A DNA stretch of 64,000 nucleotides from Rhizobium sp. BK602 (GCF_014195095.1 NZ_JACIBC010000013.1:1-64000); one strand, 5' to 3'. Shown: positions 6,816 to 16,138, counted from the first letter of the stretch. The notes: generated from the sequence alone by a model not told the origin. Program-made: numbers and translations.

Positions 6816-8345
6816 ATGACCAAATATCGACGTCCGGGGCTGGGCGGTTTCGCCCGTCGTCTTGCCTGTGGCGCGGCACTTTCGGCCGGCCTTCTGCTGA
6901 TGGGGCTAAACCCCGCCGAGGCCGCCAAGACGACGCTGAATATCGGCATGACCGTCGAGCCGGCCGGCCTCGATCCCACAATTGCCGCGCCGGTCGCCAT
7001 CGGCCAGGTCACCTGGCAGAACATCTTCGAAGGACTGGTGGCGATCGACGAGAGCGGCAAGATCGTGCCGCAGCTCGCCAAGAACTGGGAGATTTCTCCC
7101 GACGGGCTGACCTATACGTTCAAGCTGCAGACCGGCGTCAAATTCCATGACGGCCAGGTCTTCGATTCGGCGGCGGCGAAATTCACGCTCGACCGCGCCC
7201 GCGACGCCAAGTCCGTCAATCCGCAGAAGCGCTTCTTCGCCTCCATCGCCTCGATCGATACGCCGGACCCCGAGACGCTGGTGCTGCATCTGTCCTCGCC
7301 GACCGGCAGCCTGCTCTATTGGCTCGGCTGGCCCTGCTCGGTCATGGTCGGACCGAAATCCTCCGCCAACGACAAGACGGCGCCCGTCGGCACCGGCCCG
7401 TTCAAATTCTCCGCCTGGGCCAAGGGCGACCGGGTGGAACTCGCCAGGAACCCCGACTACTGGAACAAATCCGTCGACGTGAAGCTCGAGAAGGTGACCT
7501 TCCGCTTCATCCCTGACCCACAGGCCGAAGCCGCCGCGCTGAAGGCCGGCGATATCGACGCCTTTCCCGAATTCGGCGCGCCGGAGCTGATGAGCTCCTT
7601 CGACGGCGATACCAGGCTGATCACCAAGGTCGGCAATACCGAGCTCAAGGTCGTCGCCGGCATGAACAATGCCCGCAAGCCCTTCGACGACAAGCGGGTG
7701 CGCCAGGCGCTGATGATGGCGCTCGACCGCAAGACGATCATCGAGGGCGCCTGGTCCGGCTTCGGCACGCCGATCGGCAGCCACTACACGCCGAACGACC
7801 CCGGCTACAAGGACCTGACGGGCACGCTGCCCTACGACACCGCCAAGGCCAAGGCGCTGCTTGCCGAAGCCGGCTATCCGAACGGCTTCACCTTCACCAT
7901 CAAGACGCCGCAAATGGCCTATGCGCCCAGAAGCGCGCAGGTGATGCAGGCGATGTTCGCCGAGATCGGCGTCACCATGAACATCGAGCCGACGGAATTT
8001 CCGGCGAAATGGGTGCAGGACGTCCTGACCGGCCGCGATTACGACATGACCATCGTCGCCCATGCCGAGCCGCGCGACATCGACATCTATTCGCGCGATC
8101 CCTATTATTTCAACTATAAGAACCCTGATTTCAACGAGCTCATGAAGAAGGTGCAGCTGACCGCCGATCCGGCCGAGCAGGACAAGCTCTACGGCGAGGC
8201 GCAGACGATCCTTGCCGAGGATGCACCCGCACTCTTCCTCTTCGTCATGCCGAAGCTCGGAGTCTGGGACAGGAAGCTGAAAGGGCTCTGGGAGAACGAG
8301 CCGATCCCGTCGAACGTTTTGACCAATGTTTCCTGGGAAGACTGA
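6816..8345 (+). CDS. Peptide-type ABC transporter substrate-binding protein
   Basis: 509 residues of the SBP_bac_5 family (peptide, nickel and opine binding proteins). A signal peptide covers about residues 1-35 (FARRLACGAALSAGLLLMGLNPAEAA). The mature part has the family landmarks: PAGLDPTIAA, NIFEGLVAIDESGKIVPQLAKNW, the KFHDGQVFDSAAAKFTLDRARD region and DDKRVRQALMMALDR. It should capture an oligopeptide-like or amide ligand in the periplasm and pass it to the two permeases downstream. ATG 6816 with AGGGGAA five bases upstream is preferred over an in-frame ATG at 6771, which would put extra residues before the signal peptide. Confidence 0.92.
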   Translation: MTKYRRPGLGGFARRLACGAALSAGLLLMGLNPAEAAKTTLNIGMTVEPAGLDPTIAAPVAIGQVTWQNIFEGLVAIDESGKIVPQLAKNWEISPDGLTYTFKLQTGVKFHDGQVFDSAAAKFTLDRARDAKSVNPQKRFFASIASIDTPDPETLVLHLSSPTGSLLYWLGWPCSVMVGPKSSANDKTAPVGTGPFKFSAWAKGDRVELARNPDYWNKSVDVKLEKVTFRFIPDPQAEAAALKAGDIDAFPEFGAPELMSSFDGDTRLITKVGNTELKVVAGMNNARKPFDDKRVRQALMMALDRKTIIEGAWSGFGTPIGSHYTPNDPGYKDLTGTLPYDTAKAKALLAEAGYPNGFTFTIKTPQMAYAPRSAQVMQAMFAEIGVTMNIEPTEFPAKWVQDVLTGRDYDMTIVAHAEPRDIDIYSRDPYYFNYKNPDFNELMKKVQLTADPAEQDKLYGEAQTILAEDAPALFLFVMPKLGVWDRKLKGLWENEPIPSNVLTNVSWED

Positions 8346-8393
8346 GTGCTGTCGGCTCGGCGCAGCCGGGCGTGATCCGGCTATGGACATGCG

Positions 8394-9347
8394 ATGATCA
8401 TACTTTTCACCCGCCGGATCGTGGGCCTCATCCTGACCCTGATCGCCGTTTCGCTGCTGGTCTTCGTGGTGATGGCGCTGTTGCCGGGAGACCCGGCAGC
8501 CATCACGCTCGGCACGTCGGCGACGCCGGAGACGCTCGCCGCGCTCCGGCAGGCGATGGGGCTCGACCAGCCGCTGATCATCCGCTACGGCCAGTGGCTC
8601 GCCGGCGCGCTGACCGGCGATCTGGGCAACTCGTATACTTACGGCGTGCCCGTCGCCGGGCTGATCGTCGAGCGGCTGGCCGTGACTCTGCCGCTGGCGG
8701 TCCTCGCCATCCTCCTGTCCGTCCTGATCGCCGTGCCGCTCGGCGTTGCCGCCGCTGCCCGGCGCGGCGGCGTCTTCGACATCGTCGCCACCCTGTTTTC
8801 GCAGATGAGCATCGCCGTGCCCGGATTCTGGGTGGCGCTGCTGCTGATCTTGCTGTTTTCCACCGCGCTCGGCTGGATGCCGGCCGGCGGCTTTCCCGGC
8901 TGGGGTAACGGCCTTTGGCCGGCGCTGCGCGCGCTCATCCTGCCGGCGGTGGCGCTGGCCCTGCCGCAGGCGGGCGTGCTGACCCGCGTCACCCGCTCGG
9001 CCGTGCTCGACACGCTGCACGAGGATTTTGCCCGCACCGCCGTGGCCAAGGGCCTATCGCGAGGCAGCGTGCTCTGGCGCCATGTCGTGCCGAATGCGCT
9101 GGTGCCGGTCCTCACCATTCTCGGCCTGCAATTCACCTTCCTCGTCGCCGGCGCGGTGCTGATCGAGAACGTCTTCAACCTGCCCGGCCTCGGCCGCCTC
9201 GCCTATCAGGCGCTCAGCCAGCGCGACATCATCGTCATGCAGGATGTCGTGCTGTTCTTCGCCGCCCTCGTCATCGTCATGAATTTCCTGGTCGATCTCT
9301 CCTATCTCGTCATCGATCCGAGGCTTCGCAGCGGAGGGGCGCGATGA
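8394..9347 (+). CDS. ABC transporter permease, DppB type
   Basis: 317 residues with the DppB/OppB layout: an N-terminal transmembrane helix (RRIVGLILTLIAVSLLVFVVMALLP begins it), a periplasmic loop with PGDPA and a GLDQPLIIRYGQWL segment, then five helices. The EAA-type loop that docks the ATPase reads HEDFARTAVAKGLSRGSVLWRHVVPNAL (about residues 212-239). It overlaps the next permease by four bases (ATGA), so the two are translationally coupled. Confidence 0.92.
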   Translation: MIILFTRRIVGLILTLIAVSLLVFVVMALLPGDPAAITLGTSATPETLAALRQAMGLDQPLIIRYGQWLAGALTGDLGNSYTYGVPVAGLIVERLAVTLPLAVLAILLSVLIAVPLGVAAAARRGGVFDIVATLFSQMSIAVPGFWVALLLILLFSTALGWMPAGGFPGWGNGLWPALRALILPAVALALPQAGVLTRVTRSAVLDTLHEDFARTAVAKGLSRGSVLWRHVVPNALVPVLTILGLQFTFLVAGAVLIENVFNLPGLGRLAYQALSQRDIIVMQDVVLFFAALVIVMNFLVDLSYLVIDPRLRSGGAR

Positions 9348-10210
9348 CCATGGCCGATACCGCCGCTTCCGCCAGGTTTCGCCGCATGCGGTTCCGCACG
9401 TTGCGCCGCGCCAATCTCGTCGCCGGCGCGATCATCATCCTCGCGCTCATCGGCGTCGCCATCCTGTCGCTGTTCTGGACGCCGGTGCCGCCGGCGAAGA
9501 TGCAGATCATCCACAAGCTGCAGCCACCCTTCGGCTTCGGACTTCTCGGCACCGATCAGCTCGGCCGCGACGTGTTGTCGATGCTGATGGTCGGCTGCTG
9601 GAACTCGCTGTCGATCTCGGTATCGGCGGTGGCGATCGGCGGAACGATCGGCACCATGATCGGCGTTGCCGCTGCTGCCCGGCGCGGGCTGTTCGAGGCC
9701 CTGGTCATGCGCGCCTGCGACGTCATCTTCGCGCTGCCGCCGATCCTGTCGGCGATGATCCTCGGCGCCTTCCTCGGCACCGGGCGGCTGACAGCCATCA
9801 TCGCCATCGCCACCTTCATGGTTCCGGTCTTCGCCCGCGTGTCGCTGGGTGCCGCCCTGCAGGCCTGGAGCCGCGATTACGTGATGGCGGCGCGCGCCCT
9901 CGGCAACACAGCCTTCTCGATCACTACGCGGCATGTGCTGCCGAACATCCTGAGCGTGATCATCGTGCAGGCGACGATCCAGCTCGGGCTGGCGATCCTC
10001 ACCGAAGCGGGCTTGAGCTTCCTCGGCCTCGGCGTGCCGCCGCCGGCGCCGACCTGGGGGCGGATGCTGGCGGATGCGCAGACCTATCTCGGGCTGGCGC
10101 CCTGGCTCGCCATCCTGCCGGGTCTCGCCATCGCGCTCTCCGTCCTCGGCTTCAACATGCTCGGCGACGGCCTGCGCGATCTCCTCGATCCGCGCGAAGC
10201 CAGCCGCTGA
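9344..10210 (+). CDS. ABC transporter permease, DppC type
   Basis: 288 residues. The start ATG at 9344 overlaps the upstream stop and has GGAGGGG before it. The DppC pattern is clear: an N-terminal helix, FGFGLLGTDQLGRDVLSMLM after it, then five helices with the ATPase-docking loop SRDYVMAARALGNTAFSITTRHVLPNIL (about 178-205). It forms the heterodimeric channel with the preceding permease. No DppD/DppF ATPase gene follows; an amidase gene begins 25 bases later. Confidence 0.92.
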   Translation: MTMADTAASARFRRMRFRTLRRANLVAGAIIILALIGVAILSLFWTPVPPAKMQIIHKLQPPFGFGLLGTDQLGRDVLSMLMVGCWNSLSISVSAVAIGGTIGTMIGVAAAARRGLFEALVMRACDVIFALPPILSAMILGAFLGTGRLTAIIAIATFMVPVFARVSLGAALQAWSRDYVMAARALGNTAFSITTRHVLPNILSVIIVQATIQLGLAILTEAGLSFLGLGVPPPAPTWGRMLADAQTYLGLAPWLAILPGLAIALSVLGFNMLGDGLRDLLDPREASR

Positions 10211-10235
10211 TTTCAGATCACAAAGAGTATAGACC

Positions 10236-11630
10236 ATGACCGAAACGACCGACCTTTCCATCCGCGAGCTCCTCGAGAAATTTTCCGCAAAAAGCCTCTC
10301 GCCCAGCGAATACTGGCAGGCGCTGGAAACGCATATCGCGGCCTGGGAGCCGACCATCGCCGCCCTCTACGCCTATGATCCGGAGGAGGCACGAAAGCAG
10401 GCCGCGGCCTCGACCGAACGCTGGGCCAAGGGTGCGCCGCTCGGGCCGCTCGACGGCATTCCGGTGACGCTGAAGGAACTCATCGCCACCAGGGGCCAGC
10501 CGGTGCCGCTCGGCACAGCCGCCGTCGAACTCGTTCCCGCCGCCGAGGACGCACCGATCGCGGCGCGGATGCGCGAGGATGGCGCCGTGATCTTCGCCAA
10601 GACCACCTGCCCCGATTACGGCATGCTGTCTTCCGGTCTCTCCAGCTTCCATAAGCTCAGCCGCAACCCCTGGGACACCACGCAAAATCCGGGCGGCTCC
10701 AGTGCCGGTGCTTCGGCTGCCGCCGCCGCCGGCTACGGGCCGCTGCATATCGGCACGGATATCGGCGGATCGGTGCGCCTGCCGGCGGGCTGGACCGGCA
10801 TTTTTGGCTTCAAGCCGAGTCATGGCCGCATCCCCGTCGACCCTTATTATGTCGGGCGCTGCGCCGGGCCGATGACCCGCACGGTCGAGGATGCCGCCTT
10901 TTCCATGGCGACGCTCTCCCGCCCAGACTGGCGCGACGGCACCAGCCTGCCGCCCGATGATATCGACTGGATGGATCTCGATATCGACGTGCGCGGGCTG
11001 AAGATTGGGCTGATGCTCGACGCCGGCTGCGGCCTGCCGGTCGATGACGAAGTGCGCGATGCGGTGATTGCCGCCGCCCGGCGCTTCGAGGAGGCCGGCG
11101 CCATCATCGTCGATGTCGCGCCGGTGCTGACGCGGCAGATGCTGGATGGGCTGGATGTCTTCTGGCGGGCGCGCTTCTGGGGCGATATCGTCAATCTGAG
11201 CGAGGAGCGCCGCGAGATGATCCTGCCCTATATCCACACATGGGCGAAGGGCGGCGCCGATGTCAGCGGCGTCGATGCCGTGCGCGGCTTCAACCAGACG
11301 ATCGAGATGCGCAAGAGCTGCGGCAGGCTGTTCACCGAGGTCGACGCCGTGTTGTCGCCGACCAATCCGGTCGTCTCCTATCCGGCCGAATGGGCCTCGC
11401 CCACCAACGATCCGGCCCTACCCTTCGAGCATATCGGCTTCACCGTGCCCTGGAACATGTCGGAACAGCCGGCCTCCTCGATCAATTGCGGCTTCTCCCG
11501 CTCCGGCATGCCGATCGGCCTGCAGATCGTCGGCCCGCGTTTCAACGACATGCTGGTGCTGAAGCTTTCGAAGGCTTTTGAGACCTGGACCGGCGGCGTG
11601 GCGAACTGGCCGAAGCCACCCGCGGCGTAA
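10236..11630 (+). CDS. Amidase (amidase-signature family)
   Basis: 464 residues, full length for the amidase-signature family, which hydrolyses carboxamides with a Ser-cisSer-Lys triad. The triad is visible: K80 (PVTLKELIA), cis-Ser S155 in NPGGSSAGAS, and nucleophile S179 in TDIGGSVRLPA; the 24-residue distance between the serines is as in characterised members. No signal peptide, so cytoplasmic. It is the last gene of the transporter operon and likely cleaves the imported amide. The substrate cannot be read from the sequence. Confidence 0.92.
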   Translation: MTETTDLSIRELLEKFSAKSLSPSEYWQALETHIAAWEPTIAALYAYDPEEARKQAAASTERWAKGAPLGPLDGIPVTLKELIATRGQPVPLGTAAVELVPAAEDAPIAARMREDGAVIFAKTTCPDYGMLSSGLSSFHKLSRNPWDTTQNPGGSSAGASAAAAAGYGPLHIGTDIGGSVRLPAGWTGIFGFKPSHGRIPVDPYYVGRCAGPMTRTVEDAAFSMATLSRPDWRDGTSLPPDDIDWMDLDIDVRGLKIGLMLDAGCGLPVDDEVRDAVIAAARRFEEAGAIIVDVAPVLTRQMLDGLDVFWRARFWGDIVNLSEERREMILPYIHTWAKGGADVSGVDAVRGFNQTIEMRKSCGRLFTEVDAVLSPTNPVVSYPAEWASPTNDPALPFEHIGFTVPWNMSEQPASSINCGFSRSGMPIGLQIVGPRFNDMLVLKLSKAFETWTGGVANWPKPPAA

Positions 11631-11644
11631 TTCCTTCGACAGGC

Positions 11645-12499
11645 TCAGCCGGCCAAACGGCGATAGCCGGTGGGATATTCGTAGAGCCAGCCGATACGCT
11701 CGACGGCGGCGGCGAAATTCTCGCGGGCGACGGTCATGGTGTTGCCGTTGGCGTGGATGATGGTTTCCGCGTCTTCCATCACCGCCGCGTGGCCCTTCCA
11801 AAAGACGAAATCGCCGCGGCGCAGCTCCTCGCGGGCGATCGGCTCGCCGAGCCCGGCCGCCTGCATGTCGGAATCGCGCGGCGCTGAGCGGCCGGTCATC
11901 AGGAGCGCAAGCTGGATGAGGCTGGAGCAATCGACGCCAAGACCGGAACGGCCGCCCCAGAGATAGGGCGTTTCCATGAATTTCGCGGCGACATCGACAT
12001 AGTCGCCGCCATCATTGTAACCGATCGGCTGCACATGCTTGGCGAAGATGGCAGTGCCGTCTGCAAGCACGACGTAATGATTGCCGCGCGCCTCCGCCGT
12101 GCCGGCGACGCGAATGCGGCTGCCCATGGACAGCACAGCCGCATACGGCTTGCGCAGTTCCGGTTCCGGATAAAGGAAGGTTCGCTGCGGCACGACGATA
12201 TGGGTCGGCGCCGCCAGCCCCTCCTTCACCGCACCTTGCGGCAGATAACCGACATAGCCGTCCGACACCGCCTTCACCCAGGCCCAGCCATCCCTGCGTT
12301 CGAAGACATCGACCTCTTCGCCGAGCAGCAGCTCGGTATCGATACCCCGCGCCAGATCCGGCTGCGGGCGCAGTGCGACGACAGGGACCACGACCTGCGC
12401 TCTCACGCCCTCGACGAAGCGTTCGGCCTCGACCTGACCGCGAAGGGAGGCTTCGGCAAGGTCCGGCCGGAAGGCATGGAGGCGGCGGTCGAGCGTCAT
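11645..12499 (-). CDS. C40 family (NlpC/P60) peptidase with SH3-like domains
   Basis: 284 residues. Residues about 35-165 look like two bacterial SH3-like repeats (LLLGEEVDVFERRDGWAWVKAVSDGYVGYLP is the start of the first region). The NlpC/P60 catalytic domain follows, with C191 in GVDCSSLIQ, H237 in KGHAAVM and H249 in IIHANGN. Such enzymes cut gamma-D-glutamyl bonds in peptidoglycan peptides. There is no obvious signal peptide, so it may act on recycled muropeptides in the cytoplasm. It follows the MarR gene after 11 bases and the M17 aminopeptidase, which suggests a peptide-recycling operon. Confidence 0.9.
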   Translation of the reverse strand: MTLDRRLHAFRPDLAEASLRGQVEAERFVEGVRAQVVVPVVALRPQPDLARGIDTELLLGEEVDVFERRDGWAWVKAVSDGYVGYLPQGAVKEGLAAPTHIVVPQRTFLYPEPELRKPYAAVLSMGSRIRVAGTAEARGNHYVVLADGTAIFAKHVQPIGYNDGGDYVDVAAKFMETPYLWGGRSGLGVDCSSLIQLALLMTGRSAPRDSDMQAAGLGEPIAREELRRGDFVFWKGHAAVMEDAETIIHANGNTMTVARENFAAAVERIGWLYEYPTGYRRLAG

Positions 12500-12510
12500 G
12501 AAAATTGTTC

Positions 12511-12867
12511 CTAGACTGAGAGTTTGCGGCCTTGCGCGATGACGAGATCACCGAGCTTTTCCAGATAGAGCGCACCGCTGACCGTGCGCTTGATGATGAC
12601 ATTGCGACGGTCACGGTCGTCGCGCACGCGGTCGACCAGCCCCATCTCGCCCATGGTGTCGAGCGCGCGGGTGATGACCGGCTTAGTAACGCCGAGGGTG
12701 GCGGCAAGCCCGCGCACCGTATGCGGCGGCGGCACGAGATAGATTTGCAGCAGGATCGCCGTCTGCCGCAGCGTCAGATCATGATCCTCGCGGCGCACCT
12801 GCTCGAGCACCACGCCATGCCAGAGGCCAAGAGCCTGCGAGGCTGTGAATTCCAGCGGCAAGGGCAA
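12511..12867 (-). CDS. MarR family regulator
   Basis: 118 residues, short for a MarR protein but containing the winged helix: TLRQTAILLQIYLVPPPHTV, then RGLAATLGVTKPVITRALDTMGEMGLVDRVRD, with the wing DDRDRRNVIIKRT. It sits between the M17 aminopeptidase (upstream) and the NlpC/P60 peptidase (11 bases downstream) on the same strand, so it may autoregulate this group. Confidence 0.85.
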   Translation of the reverse strand: MPLPLEFTASQALGLWHGVVLEQVRREDHDLTLRQTAILLQIYLVPPPHTVRGLAATLGVTKPVITRALDTMGEMGLVDRVRDDRDRRNVIIKRTVSGALYLEKLGDLVIAQGRKLSV

Positions 12868-12935
12868 CCCCGAAGATCGTTACGCTACCGTTTCAGTTTC
12901 GGCCAAGATCGTGGCGGATTCAAGGGGGATTCAAC

Positions 12936-12971
12936 AACCCCTTCGCCCCGCAATGCGGGGAGAAGGGGGTT
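12936..12971. repeat. Palindromic intergenic element (REP/RIME-like)
   Basis: Arms AACCCCTTCGCCCCGC and GCGGGGAGAAGGGGGTT around AAT form a long, nearly perfect hairpin between the aminopeptidase and MarR genes. The CCCCGC/GCGGGGAGAAGG core is typical of dispersed palindromes in rhizobial genomes. It could also attenuate or stabilise the operon transcript. Confidence 0.55.
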
Positions 12972-12979
12972 ATAGTGTC

Positions 12980-14371
12980 CTACCGCACACTCTGCCGGAT
13001 ATGATGATACAGCGCCCGGATCGCCTGCGCCTCGCCGCCGCCGGGCGAATGGGGGCGTTCGCTCTGTGCCCAACCGTAGATGTCGAAATGCACCCAGCTC
13101 GGTGTGTTGGTGACAAAGCGTTTGAGGAACAGCGCCGCGGTGATCGAGCCGGCCATGCCGCCGGAGGGGGCGTTGGTGATATCGGCGAATTTGGCGCGGA
13201 TATCCTTGTCGTAGCCCGAATAGAGCGGCATGCGCCAGAGCGGATCGTCGGTCTCGAGGCTGGCTTCGGTGAGGTCGCGGGCGAGATCGTTGTCGTCGGT
13301 GAAGAAGGGTGGCAGGTCCGGGCCGAGCGCGACGCGGGCAGCCCCGGTCAACGTCGCCATGTCGATCATCAGGTCCGGCGCGTCCTCGTCTGCATAGGCG
13401 AGCGCGTCGGCGAGGATCAGCCGGCCCTCGGCGTCGGTATTGTCGATCTGCACCGTCAGGCCCTTGCGGCTGCGATAGATATCACCGGGGCGGAAGGCGT
13501 TGGCGGAGATCGAATTTTCGACCACCGGCACGATGACGCGCAGGTCGACCTTGAGCTTGGCGTCCATGATCATCAGCGCCAGACCCATGACATTGGCGGC
13601 ACCGCCCATGTCCTTCTTCATCAAGAGCATCGAGGAGGCCGGCTTGATGTCGAGACCACCGGTGTCGAAGCAGACGCCCTTGCCGACCAGCGTGATGCGG
13701 CGATGGCCCTTTTTGCCCCAGCGCAGTTCCAGGAGGCGCGGCGCATCGGCGCTGGCGCGGCCGACCGTATGAACCAGCGGGAAATTCTCCTTCAGTAGGT
13801 CGTCGCCGATGATGACGGACATCTCCGCCTTGTAATGCTCGGCGAGCGCCCGGAAGGCGGCTTCGAGCTGCTCCGGCCCCATGTCGTTGGTCGGCGTGTT
13901 GATGAGGTCGCGGGCGAGAAAGACACCGGCGAGCTGGCGCTTGATGTCGGCGGCATCGGCATCGCGCGGGATCATCAGCGTCGGCCCGGCCGCCTTTTCC
14001 GACTTGTAGCGGTCGAAGCGGTAGCTGCCGAGGCCGAAGCCGAGCGAGAGCCGGTTCGCCGTCAGCGGCGCGGTCTCGATATGCCACTCGCCGGCCGGCA
14101 GGCTGCGCGCCAGCTTGCCGGTCAGGAACGGCTGTTCAGAGGGATTGGAGCCGAGCCCGAACAGTGCGCCGCCGAGATGGCCCTCGTCCGTCGGGATCAG
14201 CAGCAGCGAGCCGCTGTCGGCCTTGTAGCCGGCCTTTCGCGCCCAATCGAGGGCGATGGGATCGATGGTGCCGGTCTCGATATGTGCCGGCGTGACGGCA
14301 AAGATCGGCAGCGTCGCGCCCCCCTTCGAATTGAAGGGCGTCGGGCGCTCGATGTACTGATAGGGGGCCAT
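12980..14371 (-). CDS. M17 leucyl aminopeptidase family protein
   Basis: 463 residues. The C-terminal M17 catalytic domain is intact, with the metal-binding and signature blocks GKGVCFDTGGLDIKP, MKKDMGGAANVMG (catalytic lysine) and NTDAEGRLILADAL at about 309-322. These di-metal enzymes release N-terminal residues from peptides in the cytoplasm. The N-terminal domain (about 1-165) is less conserved. It is the first gene of the minus-strand group with a MarR regulator and an NlpC/P60 peptidase, consistent with turnover of short peptides. The divergent neighbour is tadD. Confidence 0.92.
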   Translation of the reverse strand: MAPYQYIERPTPFNSKGGATLPIFAVTPAHIETGTIDPIALDWARKAGYKADSGSLLLIPTDEGHLGGALFGLGSNPSEQPFLTGKLARSLPAGEWHIETAPLTANRLSLGFGLGSYRFDRYKSEKAAGPTLMIPRDADAADIKRQLAGVFLARDLINTPTNDMGPEQLEAAFRALAEHYKAEMSVIIGDDLLKENFPLVHTVGRASADAPRLLELRWGKKGHRRITLVGKGVCFDTGGLDIKPASSMLLMKKDMGGAANVMGLALMIMDAKLKVDLRVIVPVVENSISANAFRPGDIYRSRKGLTVQIDNTDAEGRLILADALAYADEDAPDLMIDMATLTGAARVALGPDLPPFFTDDNDLARDLTEASLETDDPLWRMPLYSGYDKDIRAKFADITNAPSGGMAGSITAALFLKRFVTNTPSWVHFDIYGWAQSERPHSPGGGEAQAIRALYHHIRQSVR

Positions 14372-14407
14372 GACTATCCTTTGGCGATGATTTCAGGGAA
14401 TCGCTGG

Positions 14408-14429
14408 TTAACTCTCTGTTAGGGTTAAC
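14408..14429. promoter_or_regulatory. CtrA-like motif upstream of tadD
   Basis: TTAA (14408-14411), seven bases, then TTAG (14419-14422), followed by TTAAC (14425-14429). The spacing matches the alphaproteobacterial CtrA box TTAA-N7-TTAA with one mismatch. It lies about 95 bases before the tadD start and could also serve the divergent aminopeptidase. Confidence 0.3.
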
Positions 14430-14517
14430 AGATTATTGCTGGAGCGAACATTGCGTCAAACCTTCCCTGTTCCGATTCGAGGCCAGACGCAGGACTCCGA
14501 CATTCAGGGATAGGGAC

Positions 14518-15345
14518 ATGTCCGCCGCCGCCTCCACGTCTTCACTCAAGACTTTCCTTTTCCGTGGCGCATCGGCGACCCTTTTGGCTCTTGCACTTGC
14601 AGGCTGCTCGACGACGGGCAAGGACAGGATGACGACGGGTTCTATCCCGACCGTGTCGAAGCCGGTCGAAGATATGACCGGCGCGGACCTCGCCCAGGCG
14701 ACCGTGAGCCTCGGCAAAGCCTACGACGCCAATCCGAAGGACCGCGATACCGGCATCAACTATGCCAATGTACTGCGCATGAGCGGCCGTAACGATCAGG
14801 CGCTGGCGGTGATGCAGCAGGTGGCGATCGCCCATCCGGAGGATCGCGGCGTGCTCGCGGCCTATGGCAAGGCACAGGCCGCGGCGGGCCAGCTCCAGGA
14901 CGCATTGACGACCATCGACCGCGCGCAGCTGCCGGACCGGCCGGACTGGCGGCTGGTTTCGGCCGAAGGCGCGATCCTCGATCAGCTCGGCCGCTCCACG
15001 GAAGCGCGCGGCAAATATCGCGACGCCCTGGTGCTCGCCCCGAACGAGCCATCCGTCCAGTCCAATCTCGGCATGTCCTATGTGCTGACCGGCGACCTGA
15101 AGACGGCGGAAGCCTATCTGCGCAGCGCCGCCGCGCAGCCGACGGCGGACAGCCGCGTGCGCCAGAACCTGGCACTTGTCGTCGGCCTGCAGGGCCGCTT
15201 CCCCGAGGCCGAGCAAATCGCCCGGCAGGAACTGACGCCGCAGCAGGCCGACGCCAATGTGGCCTATCTGCGCGCGATGCTGTCCCAGCAGAACTCCTGG
15301 CAGAAACTCGCCGCCAGCGACAATGCGAAAAAGGCGGTGAACTGA
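14518..15345 (+). CDS. tadD: TadD-like TPR lipoprotein
   Basis: 275 residues. The N terminus carries a lipoprotein signal with lipobox LALAGC (residues about 24-29 onward), so it should be anchored in a membrane by a lipidated cysteine. Residues about 60-250 are tetratricopeptide repeats (GKAYDANPKDRDTGINYANVLRMSGRNDQALAVM; repeats at about 34-residue spacing). TadD proteins act as pilotins or assembly factors for the Tad/Flp pilus secretin. The rest of the Tad locus begins 0.8 kb downstream on the other strand, with only a LysE gene between. Confidence 0.85.
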   Translation: MSAAASTSSLKTFLFRGASATLLALALAGCSTTGKDRMTTGSIPTVSKPVEDMTGADLAQATVSLGKAYDANPKDRDTGINYANVLRMSGRNDQALAVMQQVAIAHPEDRGVLAAYGKAQAAAGQLQDALTTIDRAQLPDRPDWRLVSAEGAILDQLGRSTEARGKYRDALVLAPNEPSVQSNLGMSYVLTGDLKTAEAYLRSAAAQPTADSRVRQNLALVVGLQGRFPEAEQIARQELTPQQADANVAYLRAMLSQQNSWQKLAASDNAKKAVN

Positions 15346-15349
15346 CGCT

Positions 15350-15994
15350 TCAGCGCCAGAGGTGCCGCGGCAAGCCCTCGGCCACCAGCCGGGCGCCGAG
15401 CGCGCCCATGACGACACCCGCCACCCTGTCGATCCAGAGCTTGGAGCCGAGATAAAGCGCACGCGGGCGGTTCGACGAGAAGGCGATCGTCACGATCGTA
15501 TACCAGCCCACTTCGACGGCGAAGACGGCCGGCGGCAAGGCGACCAGCAGCCAGAAAGCCGGCTGTGCCGGCAGCAGGGCCACGAAGATACTGCCATAGA
15601 AGATCGCGGTCTTCGGATTGCTGAGCTGCGTGCCGAGCGCGAAGCCGTAATTGCGCCAGACGCTGCCGCCATCCGGCGAGGCCGGCGCATCGATGGCGAG
15701 ATCCTCGGCGGCACTGCGCCAGATGCGGATGCCGATATAGATCAGATACAAGCCGCCGGCGACCTTGAGGGCAAGATAGAGCCATTCGACCTGCATCAGC
15801 AGCGCGCTCAGGCCAAACAAGGCGAGCGTCGCGAAGATGACGCTGCCGGTGCCCATGCCGAAGGCCGCGGCAAGACCGGCCCGGCGCGAACGCGAAACGG
15901 CGATGCGGGAGACGAGAACGAAGCTCGGTCCGGGACTGACCGCCCCGATCAGGACGGCGGCGAGAATGCTGAACAAGATGGCTATGGATGTCAT
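15350..15994 (-). CDS. LysE family amino-acid exporter
   Basis: 214 residues, six hydrophobic helices, with the LysE signature GAVSPGPSFVLVSRIAVSRSRRAG near the N terminus. Members export amino acids such as lysine, threonine or homoserine lactone; the substrate is not predictable here. The ATG at 15994 follows GGGAG; a longer frame to 16072 lacks a ribosome site. It is unrelated to the pilus genes around it and converges on tadD with a 4-base gap. Confidence 0.88.
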   Translation of the reverse strand: MTSIAILFSILAAVLIGAVSPGPSFVLVSRIAVSRSRRAGLAAAFGMGTGSVIFATLALFGLSALLMQVEWLYLALKVAGGLYLIYIGIRIWRSAAEDLAIDAPASPDGGSVWRNYGFALGTQLSNPKTAIFYGSIFVALLPAQPAFWLLVALPPAVFAVEVGWYTIVTIAFSSNRPRALYLGSKLWIDRVAGVVMGALGARLVAEGLPRHLWR

Positions 15995-16138
15995 GCGGCA
16001 ACTCCCGTTTCGGTTGGAGATCTGCCCAGGCAAGCGGCGCTGTTCTTCCCGCGTTCCCCGATGGTCGTCCATCTTACCTTGCCAGTTGCGCGGAGCCGGA
16101 GACTAAGCCCGCCCCGCGCCGGCCGCAAGTCACCCCGC

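Noticed and set aside
6906..9020. 704-codon open frame on the minus strand
   Set aside because: Antisense to the ABC binding protein and permease genes. The translation is low-complexity, rich in Arg, Gly, Asp and His, with no domain.
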